A DNA stretch of 64,000 bases from Fremontodendron californicum. Its lineage: Eukaryota; Streptophyta; Magnoliopsida; Malvales; Malvaceae. The DNA is taken from NCBI GenBank assembly GCA_030761205.1, contig JAULJL010000011.1, forward strand, positions 18,156,501-18,220,500, written 5' to 3'. The position numbers were made by a program, and so were the translations under genes. Of the stretch, positions 43,354 to 55,401 are shown one piece after another (the first letter of the stretch is position 1; every line of letters starts with the position of its first letter). The notes under the pieces are model-generated. The model was not told the origin of the DNA. It saw only the letters and a program-made list of their open reading frames with translations, and did no database searches.

Positions 43354-46300
43354 ATGTTCCAAGCTCCCGAAGAAGACTTAAGACTTAGGAGAATTGGGGA
43401 ATTTATAACTTCTCACCAACAACCAATCGAGAAGTTGATCCAAAACATCCAAGAGGAGCAAGGAGAGATGGTTGCAGCTGACAACTGAACTCTCAAGGAG
43501 CTAGCCGCTCCGGACTTAGGTCAACAACCATTATGCATTGAATATGCTAATCTTGAGGTAGCTTTTCAATTAAAATCTGGTTTGATTCATCTTCTCCCAA
43601 CTTTTCATGGTTTTGCAGGAGAGGATCCAAATAAGCACCTCAAAGAATTCCATGTAGTTTGCTCAAGCATGAGACCAACAAGGGTCATGGAAGAGCAAGT
43701 TAAGTTGAGAGTCTTCCCATTCTCTCTAGCTGATTCAGCAAAAGAATGGCTCTACTATCTACCATCCGGGACCATCACTACATGGAATGATATGAAGAAA
43801 GCATTCTTGGAAAGGTATTTCCCAGCATCTAAGGCTGCCAACATTATAAAAGTGATATGTGGGATTCGGCAATACAACGGAGAGTCCTTATATGAATATT
43901 GGGAGAGGTTCAAGAAACTTTGTGCATCATGTCCACACCATCAGATAAGTGAACAACTTCTCATCCAATACTTCTATGAAGGTCTCATGCCCATGGAGAG
44001 AAGTATGATAGATCCAGCTAGTGGGGGAGCTCTAGTTGATAAGACTCCCGAGGCTGCTAGAACATTAATCTCCAACATGGCAGCCAATTCTCAATAATTC
44101 TCAATGAGACATGATCCACCACCACAACCCAAGAAAGTCAATGAGGTAAGTATATCATCCCTTGAACAAAAATTTGATAAACTGACTTCTCTTGTTCAAC
44201 AATTGGCTGTAGGTAATATACAACAAATAAAGGCTTGTGGCATAAGTTCAAACATGGGGCACCAAACTGATATGTGTCCAACACTTCAAGAGGACACCAA
44301 TGAACATGTGAATGCCATGAGTGGATTTCAGAACCAATCAAGGAAATATGATCCCTACTCAAACACTTACAATCCAGGATGGAGGGATCATCCAAACTTC
44401 AATTATGGAGGGAACCAATCACAAACTATTCCTCCACCATTTGACAACAGGCCACTGGGTTTTCAGCAAAGAGTGCAACAACCATACCAAACCTGACAAC
44501 AGGTGCCACCCATCCAAAATTCAGGTACTTCTCTTGAAGATCTTGTTAAAGCACTTTCTACTAATACAATTCAATTTCAACAGGAAACAAAGACAAGTAT
44601 CCGAAATTTGGAGACTCAAATTGGGCAATTGGCAACAACCATGAGTCAAATGCAGGCAAGGGATTCCGGGAAATTACGTTCCCAAACCATAGTGAATCCA
44701 AGAGAGAATGCCAATGCTATAACTCTAAGAAGTGGGAAATAACTTGAGACACCAAAAAAGGATAGTGCTCAAGGGGAGGACAACACCATGGCATCATCTT
44801 CACATCCCAATGAGCCATTACAAAAGATAGCTCCTAAACCATCATTTCCTTCTTATATAACTCCTCCACATTTTCCTAGCAGGTTAGCAAAGTCCAAGAA
44901 GGAGGAGCAAGAGAAGGAAATTCTGGAAAACTTCCAGAAAGTAGAGGTGAACATTTCTTTACTAGATGCTATCAAGCAAGTGCCAAGATATGCCAAGTTC
45001 CTAAAAGATTTGTGCACAACTAAACGGAAGTTGAAATGGAATGAAAAGGTAAGTGTGGGGGAGAATGTATCAGCTGTTCTTCAAAAGAAACTCCCACCTA
45101 AATGCAAGGATCCAGGTATGTTTACCATTCCTTGTAAGATAGGCAACACCAGGTTTGAGCGTGCTATGCTAGATCTAGGGGCATCTATTAATGTCATGCC
45201 ATATTCAATTTATGCTTCATTGAATCTAGGACCATTAGAGGAAACCGATGTTATAATACAACTTGCTGACCATTCTAACACTTACCCAAGAGGAGTTGTA
45301 GAAGACGTTCTTGTACAGGTTAATGAATTGGTTTTTCCCGCTGACTTTTATGTTATTGAGATGGAAGATGAGATGTCTTCTAATCCCACACCTATTCTAT
45401 TTAGGAGACCATTCTTGAAAACAACAAGAACTAAAATAGATGTACATGATGGCTCTTTAACTATGGAATTTGATGATCAAATAATTCGCTTTAACATTTT
45501 TGAGGCCATGAGATATCCTAGTGATGTGCATTCTGTTTTTAATATTGATATAATTGACTCACTAGTGCAGCAAGCTTATGAGCTAGATGGTAAAGATAGT
45601 GTGGATATAGTCCTTAGCAAACATATCGGAATGGGGAATGCTAAAGGGGAACTAGCCTTGAGTGACCATGCGGAAGGGGCATTAGAATCTTTACACTCGT
45701 TGCCACCTAAAGATGCAAGGTTTGATGTTTCATTTATTGATTTGCCTTTATCTAATGAGAAACTTCTACCTTCCATTTTGCAGGCACCAACTTTAGAGTT
45801 GAAACCACTGCCGAACCACTTGAAATATGTGTTTTTAGGTGAAAAGAACACACTACCGGTCATCATTGCCAAAGAGCTCACACCTTTGCAAGAAGAGCGA
45901 CTTATCCGGGTGCTTAGAGAGCATAAAACAGCAATTGGTTGGACAATTGCCGATATCAAGGGAATAAGCCCATCCATGTGCATGCATCAGATTTTGTTAG
46001 AGGAGGCGTCCAAACCAACAAGAGAAGCACAAAGAAGATTGAACCCTCCTATGATGGAGATTGTGAAAAAGGAGATACTGAAGCTCCTAGATGTTGGAGT
46101 GATCTATCCTATCTCGGATAGCATATGGGTGAGCCCTGTCCAAGTGGTTCCAGAGAAATCATGTCCAAAGACTTCTCAAAGATCAAACTACCTCTTTGCA
46201 AGCTACAACAAAAAGATGTGGTTTTCCACTTTGATGATAAATGCAAAGAGGCGTTTGAAACATTGAAGGGACTCTTGACATCAGCTCCTATCATGCAACC

Positions 46301-48046
46301 ACCAGATTGGAATATACCTTTTGAAATCATGTGTGATGCTAGTGACTATGCTATTGGAGCTGTTTTGGGCCAACGGGTTGGCAAAGCCTCACATGCCATT
46401 TATTATGCCTCCCGAACTCTTAATGATGCTCAATTAAACTATTCCATTACTGAAAATGAACTTTTGGCTGTTGTATTTGCTTTAGAAAAATTTCGATCTT
46501 ATTTAATTGGTACTAAAGTAATCGTATTTTCTGACCATGCAGCCCTTAGGTACTTACTCACTAAGAAGGAGGCCAACCAAGGTTGATTAGATGGATACTT
46601 CTCTTACAAGAGTTTGATTTGGAGATAAAAGATAAGAGAGGTAGTGACAACCTGGTTGCGGACCATCTTAGCCGTTTAGTTCATGAAGAGGATGCACTAC
46701 CCTTGAATGAGAACTTTCCGGATGAGCAACTTCTTTTTATAAGTACAACAACTCCTTGGTATGCCGATATTGTTAATTACTTAGTTATCAAGAAGTTGCC
46801 ACAAGAGTTGACATTAGCTCAAAGAAATAAGATCAAGAGTGATGCCAAATACTACATATGGGATGATCTTTACCTTTGGAAGCATTGCTCCGATCAGATT
46901 ATAAGAAGGTGTGTACTCGAAACTGAATTTCATTCTATTCTCACCTTTTGTCACTTTTATGCATGTGGAGGACACTTTGGATCCAAAAGAATAGCCATGA
47001 AAAGTCTTGATTCTGGATTTTATTGGCCTACTATATTCAAAGATGCATACCTCTTTTGCAAGTCATGTGATCGTTGCCAAAGAACAGGTAACTTAGGTGC
47101 TAGAAATCAAATGCCTCAAACTCCAATACTTATTGTTGAAATTTTTTATGTATGGGGCATGGATTTCATGGGACCCTTTCCTTCTTCTTTTGGTAATCTT
47201 TATATTTTACTTGCCGTTGATTATGTTTCAAAGTGGGTGGAAGCAAAAGCCACTAGGACTAATGACTCTAAAGTTGTTTCAGATTTTGTCAAGACTAACA
47301 TCTTTGCTAGGTTTGGAACACCAAAGGCCATAATCAGCGATAGAGGTACTCACTTTTACAATAGGACTATGGAAGCACTTTTGAGGAAGTATAACATCAC
47401 ACACAAGGTCTCCACCTCATACCATCCTCAAACTAGTGGGCAAGCTGAAGTGTCAAATCGAGAAGTAAAGTCCATCCTTGAAAAGATAGTTAACCCAAAT
47501 AGGAAGGATTGGAGTTCACTACTTGATGCACTTTGGGCTTATAGGATAGCATATAAGACACCCATTTATGTCTCCTTATCGACTTGTTTATGGTAAGCCT
47601 TGTCATCTTCTGGTTGAATTGGAACATAAATCATATTGGGCTATCAAACAATGCAACATGGAGATGGATGAGACAGGAAAGCAAAGAAAACTTGACCTAC
47701 AAGAATTAGAGGAGATAAGGAATGATGCTTTGAGAATTCTAGGATTTACAAGGAAAAGACTAAGGCATTCCATGACAAGATGATATCAAGAAAGGACTTT
47801 GTTGTTGGACAAAAAGTTCTTCCCTTCCATTCACGCCTTAAGTTATTTCCAGGTAAGTTACGTTCTCGTTGGGTTGGACCTTTTGTTATTACTAATGTAT
47901 TTACTCATGGTGCAGTTGAAATCCAAAGCCCAAAAACAGATAAGGCATTCAAAGTGAATGGTCATAGATTGAAGCCTTACTATGAGAACTTTCCAATACA
48001 AGATGTGGAGGAGTTACCACTTTTTGAGCCAAATTATGTTGAATAA
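43354..48046 (+). pseudogene. gag-pol: A2 gag-pol, degenerate, RT core deleted
   Basis: Starts with the same Gag as A1 but has in-frame stops at 43486-43488 (TGA), near 44094 (TAA), 44494 (TGA) and 44740 (TAA). The zinc knuckle has lost its second Cys (CGISSNMGH). The stretch 44788-46138 is open through protease (DLGAS near 45172) into the start of RT and shows that gag, protease and RT were once in one frame. At about 46159 some 640 bp are missing compared with A1 (24090-24734), removing the RT palm including FMDD; a few unmatched bases sit at the join. RNase H (46300-46660) and integrase (46960-48040) remain recognisable, with frameshifts near 46577, 47567 and 47733. It cannot make active RT. 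Confidence 0.93.
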
Positions 48047-48392
48047 TAATGGCATGGGTCTAAGTCAGGCTGAGTACAACAAGCCAAGCGCTTCTTGAGA
48101 GGCAACCCAAAAGGATGGAGAGCATCCATTATAATCAAATTTGCATATTCCACACTCTCCATCATTCTATCTTTTATTGTTTTTCATTAGTTTGTTTTGT
48201 TTAGTAGTTGTTCTCTATTACATATAATTCTTGCATTGGGGATAATAGCATTACATTGAGGACAATGTAAAAATTAAGTGTGGGGGGAAGAATTTAGGAT
48301 TTTCTTTAGTGTGTTTTGTTTTTGATTATGTTGTTTTTTTTTAGTATGTTTTAGTTACTTTCAATACTATGATGAAATATGAATTGCATAAG
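48047..48392 (+). other. A2 region downstream of pol, left part
   Basis: Contains the weakened post-stop hairpin (48095-48110) and the single copy of the ~100-bp module (48195-48303) with ATTACATTG/CAATGTAA hairpin and GTGTGGGGGGAA. It continues at 61239 after N3. No CRP or LOG sequence. Confidence 0.8.
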
Positions 48393-49862
48393 TGATAAGC
48401 TCATAAAATATACATTTTATGCCTTTCTACCTTTAGTTTTTGTTATGTTTTCGATCTTTATCTTGTTTACTTATATTATGTTTTTGAATTTTAGGTACAA
48501 TAAGGAGAATGAAGTCAAAAGTTGTCAATAATGATGGTAAAGAGCATACAGAATCATAATCACAAGATGGAAGAAGACTTGGGAGTCAAAAATGTCAATT
48601 TCTGGTTGAAAAGCAATCAGGCAGATTTGACCTCCAGAGCTTGTTTCAAGGAAAACATGATGTTAGAGTCTTTATTTGAAGAAACTTCCTTCTTCACTTT
48701 TGAAGCTGACTTGATTATCTTTCCAACGATATATTATGGGCCCAAATCGGATAAGAAATGGTCATTCAAAATGGCACTAGAAGATCTCCCTAAAGAATCC
48801 TTCGGCCATAAAAACCCTAACCGCAAATCTTAAAAAAAGGCAAAAACGTGATTTTTCTGCCTCCAGGCTTTCTTGTGCGGCAATGACTTATTCTCAGGGT
48901 TTTAAAGCTCTATAAATATCATCTTTTGAGCCACAAACTAGATATCTTTTGAGGATACTCAAAGGATCATTATTATTCTTCTTCTTCTCCATTCTTTTAT
49001 TTTTCTTTTTCTTTTTAGTTTTATGTATATATTATTCATGCTTATGTTATGCTAAACTTATTTGGTTAAGGGTGATTTCAAAGCCCTAGACATGTTTTGT
49101 AATTGATTTTCAGATTCTATCTACCATTGTTTTCTATCAGAGTTGCTTATGTTCTTCCATAAAAATTGTTCATGGTGATGTTTCGATTTGTTTAGGTGGC
49201 CAACTAGATAAATCTTGATAATTGTCTAATGCTAGTTTAGGAGTCTTGATCCGTGTAATTGTCTTGATTTCCTATTCATAAGTAGCAATTTGTGATTAAT
49301 GATTATGGTCAAGTTTTCAATAATTGCAAAGTGGAACATAACCTAAGTTGAACAATCCGAGCTTATGTGTTTGTTGCTTAGATCAACCTATCTTCTCATC
49401 ATAAAGCTGCTATTAAATTGAACTTAGAGAGCTTATTCTAGGTTGTTTGATAGTTAGAGATTAAATAGAGAGCTTGTTCTATTTAACGACAAACTAAGGA
49501 AAGATTGGGGTAACAGAGCTTGTTGTTATCTACGGTTGTTAACTTTGATAGCTAATTAATGTTGATAGATATGAAATTGATTCTTAATGATGTCTAGTGG
49601 TAGAGAATGAAACCTTAACCATATTTTCTCATATTTGATTACTTCTTATTTACTTGCTTTCTTCTTTGATTATAAGTCTTTAGTTTAAATTGATTTTAAA
49701 AACCTCCCCTTTTATTTTGTTTTCTTTGAATTTATGTTTTAGACTAATAATTCTTAAAGTAAAACCCAATCCCTGAGGGCTCGACCCTTGCTAATCACTA
49801 TACTCTACAATTGATTTTTTTTAGTGCAAGGTTAAATAAGATACACTCTTTTGGGTGCATCA
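48393..49862 (+). repeat. N3 5' LTR
   Basis: 1470 bp with TATA box TATAAATA at 48911-48918. Its upstream part differs from the A1-type LTRs; its downstream half, from about 49050, is shared with them. About 15 differences from the 3' LTR by eye. Confidence 0.94.
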
Positions 49863-49868
49863 AGTTTT

Positions 49869-49886
49869 TGGCGCCGTTGCCGGGGA
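49869..49886 (+). other. N3 primer binding site (tRNA-Asp type)
   Basis: TGGCGCCGTTGCCGGGGA, 6 bp after the LTR. Confidence 0.92.
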
Positions 49887-50004
49887 TTGTTTTCTTTAGT
49901 TTATTTGTTACTTGGTTTATTCTTATTTTCAGTTCTAATTAGTTTTATTTTCTTGTACATACAGGTTTTTCTTATCAAATTTTGAAAAAAAGAAAAAGAA
50001 AACG

Positions 50005-50166
50005 ATGGAATTGAGCAATCTAACACTTGAAGAGTTGATGGCATACATGAACATGGAGAATCAACAAGCCAATCTCACCTCCCCAGTTCAACAATTGGCC
50101 ATCGAAGGATGTCAAGGCCATCAAGTGTTCCAAGACCAACAGTATGATCATTACTCAAACACTTAC
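50005..50166 (+). pseudogene. gag: Gag C-terminal remnant ORF (N3), cut by N4
   Basis: First 54 codons of the same ORF as in N1 (MELSNLTLEELMAYMN), open up to 50166, where the N4 LTR begins. The rest is missing. Confidence 0.85.
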
Positions 50167-52229
50167 TGATAACTCGTATAATTATATAGTTTTTAGTTAT
50201 GTTTTATTATTGTTTTGTGTCAAATACGAGTTATTATTGTTTAGTCTAATTGTGTTTATGATTTTTTATATTTTTATGTAATTTGGTGTTTTTCACAAGT
50301 TTCTTTGAGTGATTTCAGATTACTAGAATTAAGGGCAAATCGAGTTCAGTTCCAGTTCCGACACCTTTTGCCATATCAGCTATATCTGGAGTTTCACTAA
50401 AGCAATAAGGCTGAAATTTGTAGTCGTGCAAAGCTAAGAGGCATATCTATCTTTTTCATGTTTTACACTTCTTGAAACGGAGTCGTTTTCCCTAGCGAAA
50501 TCGACCATCAAAGTAGCTGATGTGCAATGACGTCTTTGCTGACCTGTTTTCGTATTTTGCCCATATCAGCTTATCCACATCAGCAAATGAGCTGATTCCA
50601 ATGTATATGGATCCGTAACTGATACGGGAACCTTTGTCTAGAAGACCATATGATCAGATCAGGCCTCCAATATTGACGAAATGGACCATTGGCTGATGTG
50701 CAATGACGTCTGTGCTGACCTGTTTTCGTATTTTGCCCATATCTTCTTATCCACATCAGCAAATGAGCTGATTCAAACGGCTATGGATCCGTAACTGATA
50801 GGGGAACATTTTTATAGAAAACCATGTGATCAGATCAGGCCTCCAACATTGACGAAATCGACCATCAAGTTGGCTGATCAAAATTGTCATACAATATGAC
50901 GAAAATTGTTAGAAAAATGCACCCACCTATTATACCTACCTTTGAAATTTGTAAAGCTTGTCTCTTGTCATTTAGCCCTCCAAAATGTGTATAAATAGAG
51001 GGCCTTGGATGATTGTAGAGGATCATATTGTACATTGGTAGGATATTTAGCCATTGTAATAAAATTCTTTAAGTTTTCTTCTTCTTTCTTTTCTCTAGTT
51101 TTCGTTTTCTTTAGAAAGGGCAAGAGGTTGGATAATTAATATTCTTCTTCTTCTTCTTTCTTTCTTTTATTTTCTTCTTAGATTCTATTTAATTTTATGT
51201 TTATAATGCCTATGCTAGGCTAAACTTCTATTTGGTTAAGGGTGATTTCAAAGCCCTAGACATGTTTTGTGATTGATTTTCAGATTCTATCTATCATTAA
51301 TTTTCTATCAAAGTTGCTTATGTTCTTCTACAAGAATTGTTCATGATGTTGTCTTGATTTGTTTAGGTGTACAACTAGATAGATCTTGATAATTATCTAT
51401 TGCTAGTTTAGGAGTCTTGATCCGTGTAATTGTCTTGATTTCCTATTCATAAGTGGCAATTTGTGATTAATGATTATGGTCAAGTTTTCAATAATTGCAA
51501 AGTGGAACATAACCTAAGTTGAACAATCCGAGCTTATGTGTTTGTTGCTTAGATCAACCTATCTTTCTCATCATAAAGCTGCCATTAAATTGAATCTAGA
51601 GAGCTTATTCTAGGTTGTTTGATGGTTAGAGATTAAATAGAGAGCTTGTTCTATTTAACGACAAACTAAGGAAAGATTGGGATAACAGAGCTTGTTGTTA
51701 TCTACGGTTGTTAACTTTGATAGTTGGTTGATATTGATAGATCTGAAATTGATTCTTAATGATGTCTAGTGGTGGAGAATGAAACCTTAACCATATTTTT
51801 CATATTCGATTCTTCTTACTTACTTGTTTTCTTACTTTTCTAGTTTGCTCATTTTTAAAAGTATATTTATTTTTATTGGCTGGTTATACCGCCTAATTTG
51901 TATATTAACTTTGTTTTATTTTTATTGGCTGGTTATACCGCCTAATTTAGTATATATATTTTTATTGGCTGGTTATACCGCCTAATTTAGTATATATATT
52001 TTTATTGGCTGGTTATACCGCCTTGCATCTTATTCTTATTATTTACTTTAGTTTAAATCTGGCTTCAAAAACCCCTTTTCTTTTATTGTTTTCTTTCAAC
52101 GTAAGTTATAAACTAATAACTCATAGATTAAAACCCAATCCCTGAGGACTCGACCCTTGCTAATCATTATACTTACAATTGATCTTTTTAGTGCAAGGTT
52201 AAATAAGATACACTCTTTTGGGTGCATCA
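50167..52229 (+). repeat. N4 5' LTR
   Basis: 2063 bp, TGATAACTCG to GGGTGCATCA; TATA box at 50990-50997; four 40-bp repeats at about 51870-52022. Confidence 0.95.
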
Positions 52230-52235
52230 AATTTT

Positions 52236-52253
52236 TGGCGCCGTTGCCGGGGA
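52236..52253 (+). other. N4 primer binding site (tRNA-Asp type)
   Basis: TGGCGCCGTTGCCGGGGA, 6 bp after the LTR. Confidence 0.92.
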
Positions 52254-52380
52254 TTGTTTTCTTTAGTTTATTTGTTACTTGGTTTATTCTTATTTTCAGT
52301 TCTAATGAGTTTTATTTTCTTGTACATACGGGTTTTTCTGATAAAATTTTGAAAAAAAAAATATAAAAAAAAAAAAAACG

Positions 52381-53319
52381 ATGGAATTGAGCAATCTAAC
52401 ACTTGAAGAGTTGGTGGCATACATGAACATGGAGAATCAACAAGCCAATCTCACCTTCCCAGTTCAACAATTGGCCATGGGAGGATGTCAAGGCCATCAA
52501 GTGTTCCAAGACCAACAGTATGATCATTACTCAAACACTTACCATGAGGGATGGTGGGATCATACTAATTATGGCTACTCGAAAAATTACCAAGAAGTAG
52601 ATCCTTATGCCAATTACACTCATCCATCTAGCTTCAATCAATCATGGTCCCAAGAACCAGATCTTTTTCAACCACCACATATGACTCAAAACTCAGGTAC
52701 TTCTTTAGAAGATCTTGTCTATTCTCTTGTTACTGATACATTGCAATTTCAACAGGAAACAAGGGCAAGCATCCAGAGTTTGGAAAAGCAAATGATCTAA
52801 TTGACTAGTAGTATGGTGGGATGGGTAGCACAAAGATCTGAAGAACTCCCTGCCCAAACAATGATTAACCCAAAGGAGAATACTACTATTGTGACCTTGA
52901 GGAATGAGAAACAAGATGAGGATGAGACAAAATTAGAGATGAATTCTATTCTTGAGGATAATGAAGCCAATGATCCAAATAAGAGTATTTCAGCACCTGA
53001 GGTAACGTTTGAGATTCCAATTTTTACTAATGTTTCTTCTCCACCTTTTCCTAGTAGATTCGCAAAGTTCAAGGAGGATGAACATGAACAAGACACGCTG
53101 GAAACCTTAAACAGTTTGTTTGTGGATGTCATTCAACAAGTACCAAAAGATGCATCATTCCTCGATGAGATATGCACCACCAAGGATGATGGAATAATAC
53201 TTGTAATGGAGAATGCATCCACTGTTGTGCAAAGAAAGCTTCCTCTCAAACGCATAAATTTGGGAAATTTCATGTATGAGCCTGACAAGCCTAAAAAGCC
53301 AAGAAAGGGTGTTGGTTAG
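52381..53319 (+). pseudogene. gag: Gag C-terminal remnant ORF (N4), one premature stop
   Basis: The same 939-bp frame as N1 and N2. A TAA at 52798-52800 replaces a Gln codon (CAA in N1) after EKQMI; the remainder 52801-53319 is open. No other damage. Confidence 0.86.
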
Positions 53320-53341
53320 ATTCAAAACACTAACTCAAGTG

Positions 53342-53366
53342 TTAATTGGGAAGGCAGCCCAATTAA
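53342..53366 (+). other. Post-stop hairpin of N4
   Basis: Perfect TTAATTGGG / CCCAATTAA stem with loop AAGGCAG, 22 bp after the ORF stop. Confidence 0.75.
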
Positions 53367-53837
53367 AGATGAAATTGCCAACCTTCCATATTCAGATTTG
53401 CTTTCTCTTTCTTTTCCTTTTTCTTTTATTATTTTTATTGTTTTTATTTTTATTTCTTATGTTTCTTTGTTAATTGTGTTTATTGTTTTTAAGTTCATTT
53501 AGGCTGCATAAGTTTCTTTTGTTTAATAATTCTTTTCTCTTACATATAATTCTTGCATTGGGGGATAATAGCATTACATTAATGACAATGTAAGAATTAT
53601 GTGTGGGGGGAAGAATTTAGGATTTTATTTAGAGTGTTTTGTTTTTGAGTCTTTTTATGTTGTTTTTCTTTCTGATCCTTGTTTTGAAAATAACTAGATG
53701 TAAATATAATTTTTTTAACCCCGGTTAAATGGCGGATAACGGTACTCCGTGATTATTTAAGTCGGTTCCATCAGCTACCCACAAAACTGATATTGTATAT
53801 AAATTTCTCTTTCATTTTTTTTATTATTTTTTTCAGG

Positions 53838-54374
53838 ATGGATGATATTCTCACAAGATTGCAGAAACGATTTCCTCCTTTTCCTCGAAATATTTTACTG
53901 AAGCTTTACCAAGTTCGACTTGAAAGATTAAGAATGCTTATGCACAAAGGGATTCCTGAAGACATACGTTGGATAATTGAAGCCAAGGTACGTGAAGATG
54001 AATATCTTCCTATTTTTCATTTACCAGGTACAGGTAGAAGCACTTTTACAAAGAAGCGACGAGCAAAGCGCATGAGTTCAAATTGCCACAAATGTGCACG
54101 ATGGACGTGTAACGGTAAATGTCATTCTATTGGGATTCCGTCCTCTAATCGAGATGATAAAATTGAATTCATTAAGGATGGACTGAGTAAGGAGAATTTG
54201 GGTAATATCCAACTTTCTCTTGAGACGCATCCTAGTGAAGACGTACAAAGAGAAATTCTTGATTTATGGCCGCAATTCCAAAGGGAATGGCAACATCTTG
54301 GGAATCTGATGTTAAAAGACCCTGTTTGCCAGCTTGTAAGAAAACTGGATAGGAAGCATATCCTCGACTCATAG
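53838..54374 (+). CDS. CRP-like zinc-finger protein (N4 copy)
   Basis: 178 aa, intact. Cys 83/86/91/95 and the basic block are kept, but Ala71 of the SxxAxxRRA pattern is Thr (STFTKKRRAKR). Other changes: IFHLPG for VLHLPG, His at 96, SEDVQ for SGDVQ and Arg at 172. The start is MDDIL, directly after TTTTTTTCAGG; the frame is open 45 bp further upstream, but the ATG there would be inside the T-rich leader and is not conserved. TATATAAA at 53796-53803. Confidence 0.7.
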   Translation: MDDILTRLQKRFPPFPRNILLKLYQVRLERLRMLMHKGIPEDIRWIIEAKVREDEYLPIFHLPGTGRSTFTKKRRAKRMSSNCHKCARWTCNGKCHSIGIPSSNRDDKIEFIKDGLSKENLGNIQLSLETHPSEDVQREILDLWPQFQREWQHLGNLMLKDPVCQLVRKLDRKHILDS

Positions 54375-54753
54375 AAGGCGTTTAAGCCGTTTCTGGACGT
54401 AAAACCAGAGGAAGATGTGAGCCACAATCACAACTACAATAAATGACTTCTCAGCTTTTGGTTTGATTTGCAATAACTTAATTTTGGTTTAATTTACGTG
54501 TTGTTCGATTTGTGTAATTATTCTCGTTTTTTTTTTTATTTGACTTTTACGGTTGATTTTTTCTTCTCTTTTTGATTTTCTTCCTGAAATCACGCAAAAA
54601 TCTTTTGTTAGGTTAACATTTTGTTCTGACAGGTCAGATACACTTTCGGCGACATTATTACTCTTGTCTGATTCACTACACAGTCCTCTATATATTACAC
54701 CATGTACTCATTCTCTTTCAGGCATCGAAAAAAAGAAAAAAAAAAGAAAAAAA

Positions 54754-55401
54754 ATGGAAAGTACTTCGTCCCAACGCATAAAAAAAATTTTTGTTTTTGG
54801 AGGTGCTTATCCAGGGAAAAATAACATATTCGCTGACGAAGCCATAAGAGTTGGAGTAATACTTGCCCAACAAAAGATCCAGTTGATTTATGGAGGCGGT
54901 AGTACGGGTTTAATGGGAGCAGTCGCTACAGCAGCACACGCCGGAGGAAGTCCAGTTCTAGGAATCGTGCCAAAACTATTCACAGATTTTTGTGGACCTA
55001 CCTTGGGTAAGGAAATACAAGTCTGGAGTATCCCTGAACGGATGACAATCATGTACCATTCTGCCGATGCATTCATTTCTTTACCAGGAGGTCTGGGTAC
55101 ATTGGAAGAAATAGCTTGCGTGGCTTCTTGGTCATCTTTGGTCACAAATAAGAAACCCATTGGTTTGCTTAATATTAATGGTTATTTTAGTAATTTGCTT
55201 TCATATTTAGATAATGCTGTGGATAATGGATTCATGTTTTCAGAGGCAAGGAGAACCATAATTTCTGCTACAACCATTGAAGATTTACTCAAAAAGCTCC
55301 AAGCTTATGAGTATTTATCTGCTACGGTTGTTTCGCAAATGCTCGGAAAAAGAAAAAGAGATATGGACGAGCAAGGAGTGGATTGCACTTTGTCTTTGTG
55401 A
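54754..55401 (+). CDS. LOG-like: LOG-type cytokinin phosphoribohydrolase (N4 copy)
   Basis: 215 aa, intact, with a complete PGGLGTLEE motif preceded by AFISL (Ser for Ala in the other copies). Other changes: IFVFGGA for ICVFGGA, KIQLIY for KIHLIY, FTDFCGPTLGKE, and Met in SQMLGKRKRD. The upstream frame is open without an ATG into the 123-bp spacer unit, so MESTSS remains the best start. Preceded by TTCTCTTTCAG at about 54712-54722. It lies 379 bp after the CRP-like gene. Confidence 0.91.
   Translation: MESTSSQRIKKIFVFGGAYPGKNNIFADEAIRVGVILAQQKIQLIYGGGSTGLMGAVATAAHAGGSPVLGIVPKLFTDFCGPTLGKEIQVWSIPERMTIMYHSADAFISLPGGLGTLEEIACVASWSSLVTNKKPIGLLNINGYFSNLLSYLDNAVDNGFMFSEARRTIISATTIEDLLKKLQAYEYLSATVVSQMLGKRKRDMDEQGVDCTLSL

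Noticed and set aside
48522..48833. 103-codon frame inside the N3 LTR (also 59893-60204)
   Set aside because: It lies upstream of the LTR TATA box, is broken in the related A2 LTR (about 9190-9480), and has no recognisable domain; probably chance in two young LTR copies.
54553..54753. In-frame extension of the N4 LOG frame into the 123-bp spacer, and the similar open frame at 15832-16203 in N1
   Set aside because: They begin at TTG or GTG, not ATG, and the A-run before MESTSS changes the frame in other copies.
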